Of a stretch of DNA of 64,000 bases, positions 1 to 9,484 are shown one piece after another. Positions within the stretch are counted from its first letter, which is position 1, and the number at the start of each line of letters is the position of its first letter. The notes below the pieces were generated by a model, which did not search any database, was not told where the DNA came from, and saw nothing but the letters and a program-made list of their open reading frames with translations. The position numbers and the translations under genes were made by a program. Source of the stretch: Allorhodopirellula solitaria (GTDB taxonomy: Bacteria > Planctomycetota > Planctomycetia > Pirellulales > Pirellulaceae); NCBI RefSeq assembly GCF_007859855.1, contig NZ_SJPK01000011.1, forward strand, positions 1 through 64,000, in the 5' to 3' direction.

Positions 1-309
1 ATCAACAAGCGCGTTATATTTCGATCGGAGTCCATCGACCAGTGTTGCATCCGGCATTTAACCATTATGCAAATCCGTATGCCGCAGGTCGATGCCAATC
101 AGGTAAGTTATTTCCGAACGACGCCTAAGCACTTCCCACTGGTGTTAGTCTATCGATAATCGTCCGTGCTGTCGCAGGCACATCCGTCCGAGATGTGTCC
201 TCGCAAATGTCGTGACCTTACGCGGGGTCAGGCGAGTTCGACTCCATGAATTCTCCAATTGGCCGTATTGGCAGCGGGTGCGTTTGAGGTTAATCGGTAT
301 TGCATGTCT
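1..309. other. No gene recognised at window start
   Basis: No reading frame here has recognisable protein features, and no tRNA-like fold, tandem repeat or strong terminator hairpin was seen. It is the region downstream of the minus-strand helicase gene. It may contain the end of a neighbouring gene cut by the window, but nothing supports a specific call. Confidence 0.4.
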
Positions 310-3300
310 TTAGGTGGATGTCACTTCCGCATTCTGAATCGATTGAATGGTGCAAATTCGCGAGCGACCGCTCCAGTCGACTTTGATCTCCTCGTAAATG
401 TTCGCGTTTGCCAGTTGCTGTCCAAGTGTGCTGGTGAACGAAACCAATCCGTCGACCAGTTCTGACTCGCCCTCAATCATCGTCAGTTGGTACACGCGGT
501 TTGGTTCATCGTCAAACAAGATGGTGACGGCATCACCAACTCCGACCGGATCTGACTCCATCGTCGCGGACTCGTCCTGGTTTTCACCGTCCTGATCTGA
601 CTCACGCTGTTTGGGTTCTGAACTGCCCAATAGATCCGTCGCGTCTAAAACTCGATGTTCAGTGAACGGACTTAGTCCCGTCGATTGTCCGATGGGTTGA
701 ATCCCTCGTTCCTGTAGCGTGTCGACGAGGTCTGCCATGCAACCTTCGGGATCGAGCGCGAAGCTTGAACCCCAACATCGCCAGAACTGCCAGTTCATTC
801 GCTCAAGCGTCTTTTGACGAGCGTAGTCTTCAAACCATCGATCAGGACCATGGTACCGGTCACCATCCAGTTCGATCGCCAAGCGACGATCATCGCCGCC
901 ATCGACAACAAGGTCGATCCGATATTCGCCAACAGCAACTTGCGGTGTCACTCGGTAGTTGAGTTCCGCCAGCCGACGAAAAACATCCTTCTCGAAGTCC
1001 GAATCGCAAAGATCAATGAGTTCTTTCATGTGTTCCAACGCAGCAGGCATCGGTTCTTTGAAGTGGCTGATAACTTTTCCTTTTAGGTCACGCTCATTCG
1101 GCAAATCTGTTTCGGCAACCGACCGGTACAAATACATTCGATCTCGGGCGCGTGACAGCGCGACGTTGTAGCGCTGCTCGAACTGCCGTGCTGTTTGCGC
1201 GGTTGCATTTCCAGGAACGGCGACCATGGACAGGAAGATGATATCACGTTCTTTCCCCTGGAACGTTGGCGGATCTCCGCATTGAATATTGTGCTTGAGA
1301 AATTTCTCTTCGCCGATCCGCTGAAGCAATCGCTTTTGAATCACGCTGGCTTGCTTGTTTCCAACCAAGCAGACCACGCCAATTGATCGCGTGTCATAGT
1401 CAGGATTTTCAACGAGTCGCTCGATTTCATCCACAATCGCGGATACCTCGGCTTCATTGACCATTCCGTTACGAGTAGCGTTCTTGATGTAAACATCAAT
1501 CAACGGCGGATCGAGACGCTCGGACGGTTTTGGAATCCGAAGCGGTGTGAACTTCTCCGGGTAGAACTGCAAACTGAATCGAATGATCGGCTCGACACAG
1601 CGGAAGTGTTCATTCAACAGCGTCCGTCCCGACGGGAAGATAGCCTGCGCCAGTTCGTAGAACGACGTCCCCGGCATCAATAAGTCTTGGAATGGCTGCC
1701 CCTTCAAGTAACCATGACGCAACTGAAGCAGTTTGCGTTCTTCAAGTCCAACTGTTGACGGACTCACTTGACGATCGTCCCCTACCACCAATACCTTCCT
1801 ACCTCGCAGTAGTGCGGGCAGGGCCATGATATCTGACTGAGATGCCTCATCAATGATGACCAAATCGAATGACCCCAGCGTCGCCGGTAGAGATTCCGAC
1901 ACCCGCCAGGTCGGCATGATCCAGCAGGGGACCGCCTCCATGGACTTTTGCATCGCTTTTTGGGCATCACCACGATGCCGATTTGCACTTACTCCGGTGC
2001 CCTGTCCAATTTTGCGAATCGCGGACACAAATTGCTGTAGCGACGACATCCGCCCGCCAACACTCATCCGCTGATGTAGCCCCAAGTAGGTTCGGGTTTT
2101 CACCAATTCTCGAGTCGCTCGCTCAAGAGCCTGTTGCGTGTTGATCCGTTTCGACGACATCGCCTTCAGCTCATCACGCGCATCTATCTTCTTGAGGAAC
2201 GCTTCCAGTCGTCGGGACCGCCAAGCATTAGCCCAGTCCTTTGGCGAGAGCGGGTCGGAATCTGCTTCAGCGGGCACGGATAGCAAGCGAGACGCCCAAC
2301 GCGGCGCCCCCGAACTGGCGATCTTCTCTGCAACTCGGTTGACCGCCGAGAATTGATTCCTCAATGCACCCAAGCGATCGAACTCGGTGAGTAACACTGC
2401 CCACCGTTCTTCGATCCATTGCGGATCGCGATTGCCATTGCCAACTTCGATTTTCAAAATTGCTCGGCAAGCGTCAAAGACTTCGCCTGTTCGTCCGTGC
2501 AAGTCACGTTGTGCCTTCTCCAGCAAGAATCGGCTCTCACTCAGCTCCTGGCGGTGCAAGAACGCATCGACCGCTTCAATCATTTCCGCAATCTTTTCAG
2601 AATCAAACGGGAGTGACTTGCGATCAACTCCCGAAACAAACAGATTCTGGACATCCGCAGCTACCGTTTCGTGGTAGCTGATCGCAGCTGTTAGTACGAT
2701 TGAAAGTGGCTTCTGCTGACGTCCAATCCAAAGTTCCAATTCGATCGCATCAACGGGGATCTCGGGAACATCAAAATCGTCCGCAAGTGCATTCCAACGA
2801 TACGCAAACTGTACCATCTTTTCTCGGAACTGAACGTAGTCGAATACGTACGACCAATCTGCGGCTCCATCAGGAAGTTGCCCCGCAATGGTCAACTCTT
2901 GAAGGTAGTGCTTGATGTCCTTCGCACCCAGCGACACGAATCCGAATGCCTTTCCAGTTTCTGATCCACGCTGAAGAGCTAGTTTCAGCTTCTTGGTCGA
3001 AACGTTTTGAAGCGGTAATGCAATCGGTCTCTTGCGAAAGGTTTTGCGTGTTTCGCCAAGCTTTTCCAATTCGGTGATCGCTGCCTCAACGCTCGATTCG
3101 TCATCGATCGAAACACCATCGGCGATCCAGCGGCAATAGAGTTTTTCGACCCATGCTTCTTCGGCTGTGTGTAGGAGAGATTGCTGCATCCTCTTCAGTT
3201 CCCCGACCAATCGTTTTCCACTCGCACGGGTCGGCTCGTCTTGTCCCAAGATTGGCGGCAACGATCCCGACGTTGATGCTGTTCGCAGGGAGGCGGCTTG

Positions 3301-5223
3301 AACAAGACTCGCGTGAGCGCTGGCGACGTCGCGCGACGACGGCAAGTCCTGTCGATTCGGAATCGTCGTTCCGGCATAAGTCAGGTCTTTGCCAAGCATC
3401 CGCCGTGCTTCGCTCAGGGATGCAATGTCGGACTGATCGAATTGAGGCTCGGATCTGTCCGAAAATCCAATTGCGTCATCTAGCCACGCGTGTTTAACAC
3501 GATCCGTTGCCAGCGACTGCGCTGCGTCGAACGGCCAATTCTTATCGTCGCCCCGCAGGGAAGCAGGAATCTGGGTCAGTTGGGCTTCTGCTAATTCACG
3601 CATCCGCTTGTCGATAGAACGCAGATCTCGCTTGAGTTGTTCGGCACGCTCTTTGTTGTCCCGGATCTCTCTATTGAGGAAGTCAGGCGATTTGCTAAGA
3701 ACGTCGTTCATCATAAACATGACGGAACCCTCGAGCTGCTTCAAACCCTCTCGCTCGCTAGTCAATAGACTGATGGTTAGGTCGCGTATGCCCTCGGGAA
3801 TCTGATCGCGCAGAACAGCGAGCGCCGGTTCTCCCTTGGACACCACCAGAACGCTGCGTCCAGTGGCTAGGTAATGACAAATGATGTTGGCGATCGTGTG
3901 TGTCTTGCCCGTTCCCGGCGGACCTTGCACTACGATTCCATCTTCACGTTGCAATCCCTTAACGATTTTAAGCTGTGCATCGTTGGAGGGCTTTGGAAAT
4001 AGAATTTCCGCATCATCGTCCAGCGGGTTTGCATTACTTCGGCTATTGTTGGGAGCACCATCAGTTCCGCCGCTTTTCCGAACGCGTTTTTCATCGTGTG
4101 GGTCTTGGACAATCGCGTTCCCGACAGGCGGAAGCTCGACTTCTTCTTTTTGTTCGACCTCTTTGCGTAAGCGGTTGATGTCTTCAACCAAGATGTTGCT
4201 GCCACGCCGTCGTGCATAGATCGCCCAGGTATCCGTGACGGTCAGCGTTTCCGTGACCTTCGGGTGCTGACGGTTTTCCGGTTCGCGATTGACATTGGGC
4301 CAGTAGCGTCCGTCGCCGGTCAGCGAACCAGCCGCAGTTTCCAGAACGGATTCAAAGCTGGCGCGATTAAATGGCGAAAATTCATCCACTTTCGCTATTC
4401 CAGTCTTCTCATCCACGGCAAGAATCGCGTCAAGGCGGACTCGCATTTGTTCCTGGGTAACACGAACCGTTTCGATTCCCAGTTCGGTGAACGGACTGAG
4501 ATAGAACTGAGGCTCGCGATCGCGCGGCGTGATCAGGATCGCCTGACTCTGCCGATCTATGCGTACTTCGACCAACGCCTCAATCAATGGATGCTGAAGC
4601 GTCTTCCTCCCTTTCTTCCATAACGCAAAACCAAGCCCCCAAACAGCCTCTAGCGGATTCTCTGCGCCGCTGTTCTCCATGGTCTGGCACAGATTGAAAA
4701 ACTTTTCGTAAACGTGGATCGTCTGAATTTTTGGAAGTTCCTCCGTCTTCCACTCCGCCCATGGTCCGGCAAGGTAAATTTCGATATTCTCTCCAACATC
4801 TGGCTGGTTTTTCAGCAACACGCGAACGTCGACAGTCTCTGGATCGCCATTGGAAGAGTCCATTAGGTCCACTTGAGCAATTTCGCCCGAGTCGACCAAC
4901 TGCTCTGCATCTGCCCGAGGCATTGTTCGGAGAATGGACTCATTGACGTTCGGCTTCTTCGTCGGATCACGATGTAGCTCAATCCAATCAGCGATCTCGC
5001 TTGCGGGCGTCGGAGGGTCCCGACGTTGCAGGCGTTCGATTTTTAGCCAAGCAAGACCATCGTCGTCGGTGACATCGTGATGGATTCCGACGCGATTGCG
5101 TAACTGTTGCTCGGTATACAGCAGCAGTGAGTACGCCTTTGTCGTGAAGTTCGCTTTTTGCGTCAGCTTCGCTAGCTGGTCCGTGTACGCCAGCAAACCG
5201 ACGAGTCTATCTTTAATGCTCAT
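310..5223 (-). CDS. Giant SF1 helicase with Vsr-like nuclease and GreA/GreB-C-like tail
   Basis: This 1637-residue protein is a superfamily 1 DNA/RNA helicase of the large DNA2/NAM7 kind. Walker A (GPPGTGKT) lies at about residues 434-441. A long, partly coiled-coil insertion separates it from Walker B (DLVIIDEAS, near 1121). Later motifs include TFQGKERDIIF and NVALSRARDRM (motif VI, near 1350). Near 1440 the segment RIDLVV...LAIELDGDRYHG has the D...ExD pattern of a Vsr/DUF559-like PD-(D/E)XK nuclease. The last ~75 residues (VGDAVTIL...VSFTSTLGQQL...EEIKV) resemble the C-terminal domain of GreA/GreB elongation factors. Helicase-nuclease fusions of this size often belong to defence or DNA-repair loci, but no partner toxin, methylase or integrase is visible, so the defence role is inference. 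Translation starts at ATG 5223. A co-directional AlbA-type gene lies 164 bp upstream. Confidence 0.85.
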   Translation of the reverse strand: MSIKDRLVGLLAYTDQLAKLTQKANFTTKAYSLLLYTEQQLRNRVGIHHDVTDDDGLAWLKIERLQRRDPPTPASEIADWIELHRDPTKKPNVNESILRTMPRADAEQLVDSGEIAQVDLMDSSNGDPETVDVRVLLKNQPDVGENIEIYLAGPWAEWKTEELPKIQTIHVYEKFFNLCQTMENSGAENPLEAVWGLGFALWKKGRKTLQHPLIEALVEVRIDRQSQAILITPRDREPQFYLSPFTELGIETVRVTQEQMRVRLDAILAVDEKTGIAKVDEFSPFNRASFESVLETAAGSLTGDGRYWPNVNREPENRQHPKVTETLTVTDTWAIYARRRGSNILVEDINRLRKEVEQKEEVELPPVGNAIVQDPHDEKRVRKSGGTDGAPNNSRSNANPLDDDAEILFPKPSNDAQLKIVKGLQREDGIVVQGPPGTGKTHTIANIICHYLATGRSVLVVSKGEPALAVLRDQIPEGIRDLTISLLTSEREGLKQLEGSVMFMMNDVLSKSPDFLNREIRDNKERAEQLKRDLRSIDKRMRELAEAQLTQIPASLRGDDKNWPFDAAQSLATDRVKHAWLDDAIGFSDRSEPQFDQSDIASLSEARRMLGKDLTYAGTTIPNRQDLPSSRDVASAHASLVQAASLRTASTSGSLPPILGQDEPTRASGKRLVGELKRMQQSLLHTAEEAWVEKLYCRWIADGVSIDDESSVEAAITELEKLGETRKTFRKRPIALPLQNVSTKKLKLALQRGSETGKAFGFVSLGAKDIKHYLQELTIAGQLPDGAADWSYVFDYVQFREKMVQFAYRWNALADDFDVPEIPVDAIELELWIGRQQKPLSIVLTAAISYHETVAADVQNLFVSGVDRKSLPFDSEKIAEMIEAVDAFLHRQELSESRFLLEKAQRDLHGRTGEVFDACRAILKIEVGNGNRDPQWIEERWAVLLTEFDRLGALRNQFSAVNRVAEKIASSGAPRWASRLLSVPAEADSDPLSPKDWANAWRSRRLEAFLKKIDARDELKAMSSKRINTQQALERATRELVKTRTYLGLHQRMSVGGRMSSLQQFVSAIRKIGQGTGVSANRHRGDAQKAMQKSMEAVPCWIMPTWRVSESLPATLGSFDLVIIDEASQSDIMALPALLRGRKVLVVGDDRQVSPSTVGLEERKLLQLRHGYLKGQPFQDLLMPGTSFYELAQAIFPSGRTLLNEHFRCVEPIIRFSLQFYPEKFTPLRIPKPSERLDPPLIDVYIKNATRNGMVNEAEVSAIVDEIERLVENPDYDTRSIGVVCLVGNKQASVIQKRLLQRIGEEKFLKHNIQCGDPPTFQGKERDIIFLSMVAVPGNATAQTARQFEQRYNVALSRARDRMYLYRSVAETDLPNERDLKGKVISHFKEPMPAALEHMKELIDLCDSDFEKDVFRRLAELNYRVTPQVAVGEYRIDLVVDGGDDRRLAIELDGDRYHGPDRWFEDYARQKTLERMNWQFWRCWGSSFALDPEGCMADLVDTLQERGIQPIGQSTGLSPFTEHRVLDATDLLGSSEPKQRESDQDGENQDESATMESDPVGVGDAVTILFDDEPNRVYQLTMIEGESELVDGLVSFTSTLGQQLANANIYEEIKVDWSGRSRICTIQSIQNAEVTST

Positions 5224-5387
5224 GTTAGCGATGTGCTTCTAATTGAAATGGTTGTCGAGTCATTCAGGCGCTTCGTGATGTTTTCCATGGTTTCTATCGC
5301 ATTGCATTGCCGACTTGGTCAGTGACTTGCTCACTGCTCGGTTCCCCAAGCGGAAACTCAAGCCCAACATCCCTGATTGCTTTCCAG

Positions 5388-6038
5388 TCACTCGCCAGCA
5401 TCTTCTTTCTTTGCAAGCCATCGCGTCCCTAAATCGGTTACGCGGTATTTTTGAGATCGGCTTCTCGGCTTGTCAGGAAGCGTCATTGCGAGCAGTTTCG
5501 CAGCGAGCAATTTGTCCATGGATCGCTTGAAATTGCCTGTTCGTGTTGCATATCCTGCCGCGTCCAGCAGATCAGCTCGCGTCGCAGGTTGCACCGAACT
5601 GGCCCGGATCATCGCGATTTCACGGTTGGTCAGTTCGACATGGGCCTCGACATGGGCCTCGACATGGGCCTCGACATGGTGCCGACCCGATCCCTGCTTA
5701 GCCCCCTTTCGCTCCCTGAAACCAAATGTCAGCATCATTCCGATGGTTTCAGGGGCGAATTGGGGAGCAGGGCTGCCGTGCTTCTGACACGCCAACATCA
5801 TTCGCTCGATGCCGCTGCCCCAGGCCTCAATGTCATCCGCGATCACGCCGAGCAAGTCGCGCATCTTGTTGGGCAAGTCTTCCAGCAGCTTCTTGGCATC
5901 AGCGACACCGACCGCCACGCCATCGTCGCGTCGACCGACCTCGAGCACTCCGCCCTGGGCATTGGCGAAGGCGCACACCCACTTCAGGTATTCGTCGCGC
6001 CAGGATTCTTTCCACTCGACCGTTTGGCTTTCAACCAT
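5388..6038 (-). CDS. Internally deleted AlbA_2/Schlafen-type ATP-binding regulator
   Basis: The first ~65 residues (VEWKESWRDEYLKWVCAFAN...VGVADAKKLLEDLPNK) match the AlbA_2 (Schlafen AAA_4) DNA-binding domain that starts RecG-like putative transcriptional regulators. The sequence then jumps directly into IEAWGSGIERM...CQKHGSPAP, which is the far end of the HATPase_c_4 domain of the same family. In full-length relatives these parts are separated by roughly 250 residues, so an in-frame internal deletion is likely. The C-terminal part contains four VEAH units encoded by a 12-bp tandem repeat, followed by a winged-helix-like segment. The frame is open (216 aa), but the ATP-binding core is missing, so this may be a decaying remnant. 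It is co-directional with the helicase and 164 bp upstream of it. Confidence 0.6.
   Translation of the reverse strand: MVESQTVEWKESWRDEYLKWVCAFANAQGGVLEVGRRDDGVAVGVADAKKLLEDLPNKMRDLLGVIADDIEAWGSGIERMMLACQKHGSPAPQFAPETIGMMLTFGFRERKGAKQGSGRHHVEAHVEAHVEAHVELTNREIAMIRASSVQPATRADLLDAAGYATRTGNFKRSMDKLLAAKLLAMTLPDKPRSRSQKYRVTDLGTRWLAKKEDAGE
5636..5680. repeat. 12-bp tandem repeat inside the AlbA-type gene
   Basis: Three full copies and a partial copy of cgacatgggcct follow each other without interruption. On the minus strand they encode VEAH repeats, and the period of 12 keeps the frame. Similar short in-frame repeats occur near the C-terminus of this regulator family; copy number could vary by slippage. 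Confidence 0.8.
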
Positions 6039-6190
6039 GCTGCCTGCCTCCGATGTTCAATTGTGTTCTGGCGCGAATGGGCATGGCGATTCTCGGGGGG
6101 CGGGCGCGACGCAGAGTAGGCATCCATCATCCTCCACCGCATCGGCGTTGCTTCTTGAGTCCAGCAACGGTTTCGCTCAATGCTACCTGT

Positions 6191-6418
6191 TTTGCTCCCC
6201 CGTGTGCTTGTCACACGCCGAAGCAACGTTTTGAAATTAGAAAACCGCGTCATCGACACGCGTTCCCCTGTCAGCTTGTCTGGCAGGAAACCAAGCCGAC
6301 AAACTTTGCTCTCATGCGGGGCAAGCCCGCATGGGAGCGGGGTGAACGCTCCCTCTTTATCTAAGCAGAGAACGGGGCTTCCTGTCAGTCAAGCTGACAG
6401 GGGATCTGGCGTTGTGGG
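6191..6418 (+). repeat. Hairpin-rich dispersed repeat, copy 1
   Basis: This ~225-bp segment matches the reverse complement of 9785-10009 over nearly its full length with scattered mismatches. It is a chain of small palindromes: one around cgtgtgcttgtcacacg, one around cccctgtcagcttgtctgg, one around atgcggggcaagcccgcat and one around cctgtcagtcaagctgacag. No frame in it looks protein-coding. The two copies lie in opposite orientation on either side of the tRNA/TPR/tgt block. Confidence 0.75.
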
Positions 6419-6496
6419 AAAGCAGCAGCCAGCTCGAAGCTCGTGCAGATCGTGAGCCTCGGAAAGCACGGCCGCCTTAGCTACCGTGACGACACG

Positions 6497-6529
6497 AAAA
6501 AACCCGCGAAAACCTAGTTTTCCGCGGGG
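6497..6529 (-). terminator. Rho-independent terminator after tRNA-Arg
   Basis: On the minus strand the sequence reads cccgcggaaaac, a three-base loop, then gttttcgcggg followed by six T residues. This is a GC-rich stem with a U-tract about 30 bp past the 3' end of the tRNA-Arg gene, so it probably ends that transcript. Confidence 0.8.
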
Positions 6530-6559
6530 TAGATGATGGGCTGCGTGGGCGCATGAAAA

Positions 6560-6633
<74 letters not shown>

Positions 6634-6793
6634 ATGGGCTGGGTGGGCGGTGCGATTTCTCGCTTGGGCCGACCGTGTGCCACGGGACGGGGAGAGTAGA
6701 GATTTCCTGTTCTCCTTGCAAGGGGGATGGAGGCTTTTGCGGAGGATATTTTTTGTTGCCGATGGCAAAAAATTTCCCTGCCAGGGGGACCGC

Positions 6794-6821
6794 TTGACGA
6801 CTTTACCGCAGTTTCGATAAT
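6794..6821 (+). promoter_or_regulatory. Sigma-70-type promoter for tRNA-Thr
   Basis: A TTGACG -35 box (6794-6799), a 16-bp spacer and a GATAAT -10 box (6816-6821) lie just upstream of tRNA-Thr, placing the start point about 10 bp before the mature tRNA. It probably also drives the TPR/alpha-CTD gene and tgt behind the tRNA, since no terminator is seen between them. Confidence 0.6.
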
Positions 6822-6838
6822 CTACGCCCTTCGCAATC

Positions 6839-6912
6839 GCCAGCGTAGCTTCAATTGGCAGAGCATCGCATTCGTAATGCGAGGGTTGCCGGTTCAAATC
6901 CGGCCGCTGGCT
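6839..6912 (+). tRNA. tRNA-Thr (anticodon CGT)
   Basis: A complete cloverleaf is visible: acceptor GCCAGCG/CGCTGGC, D arm GCTT/GAGC, anticodon stem TCGCA/TGCGA with loop TTCGTAA, and T arm GCCGG-TTCAAAT-CCGGC. The anticodon CGT reads ACG threonine codons. No CCA is encoded. It lies ~100 bp upstream of the TPR/alpha-CTD gene on the same strand. Confidence 0.95.
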
Positions 6913-7013
6913 TTTATGCAAGCGAATCCGATTCCCAGGTGGAAGACAACGGATTCGCCCGCAAAATCGTGTCGGAATTGCGAACACCTCCTTTCCTTTC
7001 GGGAATCTCACTT

Positions 7014-8345
7014 ATGAGTGAAGTCGATCTTGATGTGCTCGACTTGAAGCAAATGGTCCTCACGAGCAACGCATTCGGCCCGAATGAGGTTGGTGAGATT
7101 CGCAAGGCAATCACGGAGAATTACGGCCATTTCGGCGAACTCCGCGAAGCTGTCCAAGAATTGGAGCAGGATGAGGCGTTGACCCCGGCCTCTCGTACCA
7201 AGATGGGCGTTTGCCAGTTTTTGCTGGGTCGGTTCCAGGATGCACTGGATACTCTGACGTCGGCAGACGGCAGTGCGATGGCGCTGTTCTACACCGCTCG
7301 CTGCCGTTTCGAGCTGGGCCAGTACGACGAGGCCATCCAGGCTTACGAGAACGCCAAGGTTTCGGGTTACAACGAAGACCAGTGCAAAATTGGTGTCGCT
7401 GAAGCGAAACGCTATTCGGGCGAGATCGAAGAAGCGATGGGCATCCTCGATGACATCTTCGGCCCCGCCGAGCAGACGGCTGACTACATGTATCAGCGGG
7501 CGGCTACTGCGGCTCTGATCGGTGGTCGGATGGACGAGGCGGTCAATCTCTATCAGCGAGCCGTCGCCACGGACGAAAACCACGCTGGCGCACTCTTCGG
7601 TTTGGCGCTGGAAAACGATCGCTTAGGCAATGACGAGGAAGCCCTGCAGCTCTACGAGCGTGCGGCCAAGGCATTCCCCACCGGTCTCGGTGCCCTGACG
7701 AACTTGGGCGTGATGTACGAGGATCGCAACGACTACGAAAAAGCACAGCAGTGCTACAAGCGGATCCTGGATTGCTTCCCCGGTCACCCCCGCACCGCAC
7801 TCTACATGAAAGACGCGTCGGCCACGGGCAATATGCTCTACGACGAAGAGGCGCAGCGTCGCAACGATCGCTTGACCCAAATCCTCAGCATGCCGGTCAC
7901 GAACTTCGAACTGAGTGTTCGCAGTCGCAATTGCCTGCAGAAGATGGGCATTGAAACGATCGGTGAGCTGACCCGGCACAGCGAGCAGGAACTGCTCGGT
8001 AGCAAGAATTTCGGTGAAACCAGCCTCGTCGAAATTCGCGAGATGCTGCAGCAGAAGGGCTTGTCGCTCGGCCAGTTCGCGGGCGAGAAGAAAGCCAACG
8101 ATCCGCCGATCGATACTTCGCACATGTCGGCTGACGAACAGGCTCTGCTCGAGCGGCCCATCGCCGACTTGAACCTCTCGGTGCGTGCCCGCAAGTGCAT
8201 GACTCGGTTGCAGATCAACTCGATTGGTGAACTGATCCGCAAAACGGGTGACGACATGCTCGAGTGCAAGAACTTCGGCGTGACGAGCCTCAACGAGGTC
8301 CGCGAGAAGCTTGCTGATCTCGGCTTGAAAATGCGTGGCGATTGA
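7014..8345 (+). CDS. TPR protein with two RNA polymerase alpha-CTD-like domains
   Basis: The start ATG 7014 ([13 protein letters not shown]) was preferred because an upstream in-frame start would lie inside tRNA-Thr. The 443-residue protein has tetratricopeptide-type helical repeats over residues ~50-285. Two tandem copies of a domain follow that aligns closely with the C-terminal domain of the RNA polymerase alpha subunit. Copy 1 is at ~293-355 ([20 protein letters not shown]...[11 protein letters not shown]) and copy 2 at ~381-443 ([20 protein letters not shown]...[11 protein letters not shown]). The VRS/VRA arginine corresponds to the DNA-contacting Arg265 of E. coli alpha. The protein may tether promoters, UP-element-like DNA or transcription factors, but its role is not established here. 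Its stop codon overlaps the start region of tgt, indicating an operon. Confidence 0.85.
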   Translation: MSEVDLDVLDLKQMVLTSNAFGPNEVGEIRKAITENYGHFGELREAVQELEQDEALTPASRTKMGVCQFLLGRFQDALDTLTSADGSAMALFYTARCRFELGQYDEAIQAYENAKVSGYNEDQCKIGVAEAKRYSGEIEEAMGILDDIFGPAEQTADYMYQRAATAALIGGRMDEAVNLYQRAVATDENHAGALFGLALENDRLGNDEEALQLYERAAKAFPTGLGALTNLGVMYEDRNDYEKAQQCYKRILDCFPGHPRTALYMKDASATGNMLYDEEAQRRNDRLTQILSMPVTNFELSVRSRNCLQKMGIETIGELTRHSEQELLGSKNFGETSLVEIREMLQQKGLSLGQFAGEKKANDPPIDTSHMSADEQALLERPIADLNLSVRARKCMTRLQINSIGELIRKTGDDMLECKNFGVTSLNEVREKLADLGLKMRGD

Positions 8346-8350
8346 TCGGA

Positions 8351-9466
8351 GTGTTTCACTTCGACTTGCTGCAACAGAGCGACGGTGCCCGCCGGGGCGT
8401 TTTTCACACGCCCCGCGGCGACGTGCAGACACCGACGTTCATGCCCGTTGGAACCGTCGGCACCGTCAAGGGGCTGACGATTGACCAAGTCGCTGCGACG
8501 GGTGCCGAGATCATCCTCGGCAATACCTATCACCTGCGATTGCGGCCTGGTCATGAGACTGTTGCCAAGCTCGGTGGTTTGCACGCCATGTGCGGCTGGG
8601 AAGGCCCGATCCTGACCGATTCAGGAGGCTTTCAAGTCTTCTCGCTCGGCGCACTGAACAAGGTGACCGAGCAAGCAGCGACGTTCCGGTCGCACCTCGA
8701 TGGTGCCAAAATCGTGCTCACGCCGGAGCATTCGATCGAGATCCAGCAGGCACTCGGTAGCGACATAGCGATGGTGCTCGATCATGTGATCGCGCTACCA
8801 GCATCCGCTGCTGAGGTCGAAGACGCTTTGGCCCGTTCAATCCGCTGGGCAAAACGTTGCCGCGAAGCTGCGGATCGGCCGGAGCAGGCCCTGTTCGCGA
8901 TCGTTCAGGGCGGGCTCGACCCAGTGCTTCGGCAGCAGTGTGCCACCGAGCTCGCATCGATGCCCTTTGAAGGCTATGCCGTGGGTGGGCTGAGTGTGGG
9001 TGAGACGCCGGAGGAGATGTACGCCACCGCCGGTGTGACGACGCGGCATCTGCCGGCGGAGAAGCCGCGATACCTGATGGGAGTCGGGACGCCCCGTGAC
9101 CTGATCGAGAATATTGCTCGCGGGATCGACATGTTCGATTGTGTGATGCCGACGCGTAACGGGCGCAACGCCCTGGCGTTTACCGACGAGGGGCCGCTGA
9201 AGCTGCGTAATGCCGTCCATCGCGAAGACCTGCGGCCGATCATGGATGATTGTCCCTGTTTGGCATGCCGGCATAGCCGCGGATACTTGCGGCATCTCTT
9301 CAACGCTGGCGAGATGTTGGGGCCGATTTTGTTGTCACATCACAATTTGATGTATTACTCTCGGCTGATGCAGCAGGCTCGTGCAGCGATCGAGCAGGAT
9401 CGGTTTGCCGAGTTCGCCAATAGCAAGCTGCGGGGCTGGGGTTACGAGCCGGTGCCGTGCGGCTGA
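8351..9466 (+). CDS. tgt: Queuine tRNA-ribosyltransferase
   Basis: Tgt exchanges guanine 34 of GUN-anticodon tRNAs for the queuosine precursor preQ1. The ~371-residue length is typical. Diagnostic segments are [16 protein letters not shown] near the N-terminus, [24 protein letters not shown] (catalytic Asp region), [25 protein letters not shown] (second catalytic Asp), and the zinc site [16 protein letters not shown] with a later histidine (SHHNL). The GTG at 8351 gives an N-terminus (FHFDLLQQ...ARRG) of the same length as E. coli Tgt; a TTG at 8342 overlapping the preceding stop is an alternative. No other queuosine genes are adjacent. Confidence 0.96.
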   Translation: MFHFDLLQQSDGARRGVFHTPRGDVQTPTFMPVGTVGTVKGLTIDQVAATGAEIILGNTYHLRLRPGHETVAKLGGLHAMCGWEGPILTDSGGFQVFSLGALNKVTEQAATFRSHLDGAKIVLTPEHSIEIQQALGSDIAMVLDHVIALPASAAEVEDALARSIRWAKRCREAADRPEQALFAIVQGGLDPVLRQQCATELASMPFEGYAVGGLSVGETPEEMYATAGVTTRHLPAEKPRYLMGVGTPRDLIENIARGIDMFDCVMPTRNGRNALAFTDEGPLKLRNAVHREDLRPIMDDCPCLACRHSRGYLRHLFNAGEMLGPILLSHHNLMYYSRLMQQARAAIEQDRFAEFANSKLRGWGYEPVPCG

Positions 9467-9484
9467 GCGGGCTGAGGTTCTATT

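Noticed and set aside
5636-5680. Short repeat cluster as a CRISPR or regulatory iteron
   Set aside because: It is a 12-bp in-frame coding repeat within the AlbA-type gene.
310-6038. A complete named anti-phage defence system
   Set aside because: The helicase-nuclease suggests defence, but the second gene is truncated and no methylase, protease, toxin or other known partner is visible.
6855-7013. Upstream extension of the TPR/alpha-CTD gene
   Set aside because: The longer start lies inside tRNA-Thr, and the added residues look like translated tRNA and spacer.
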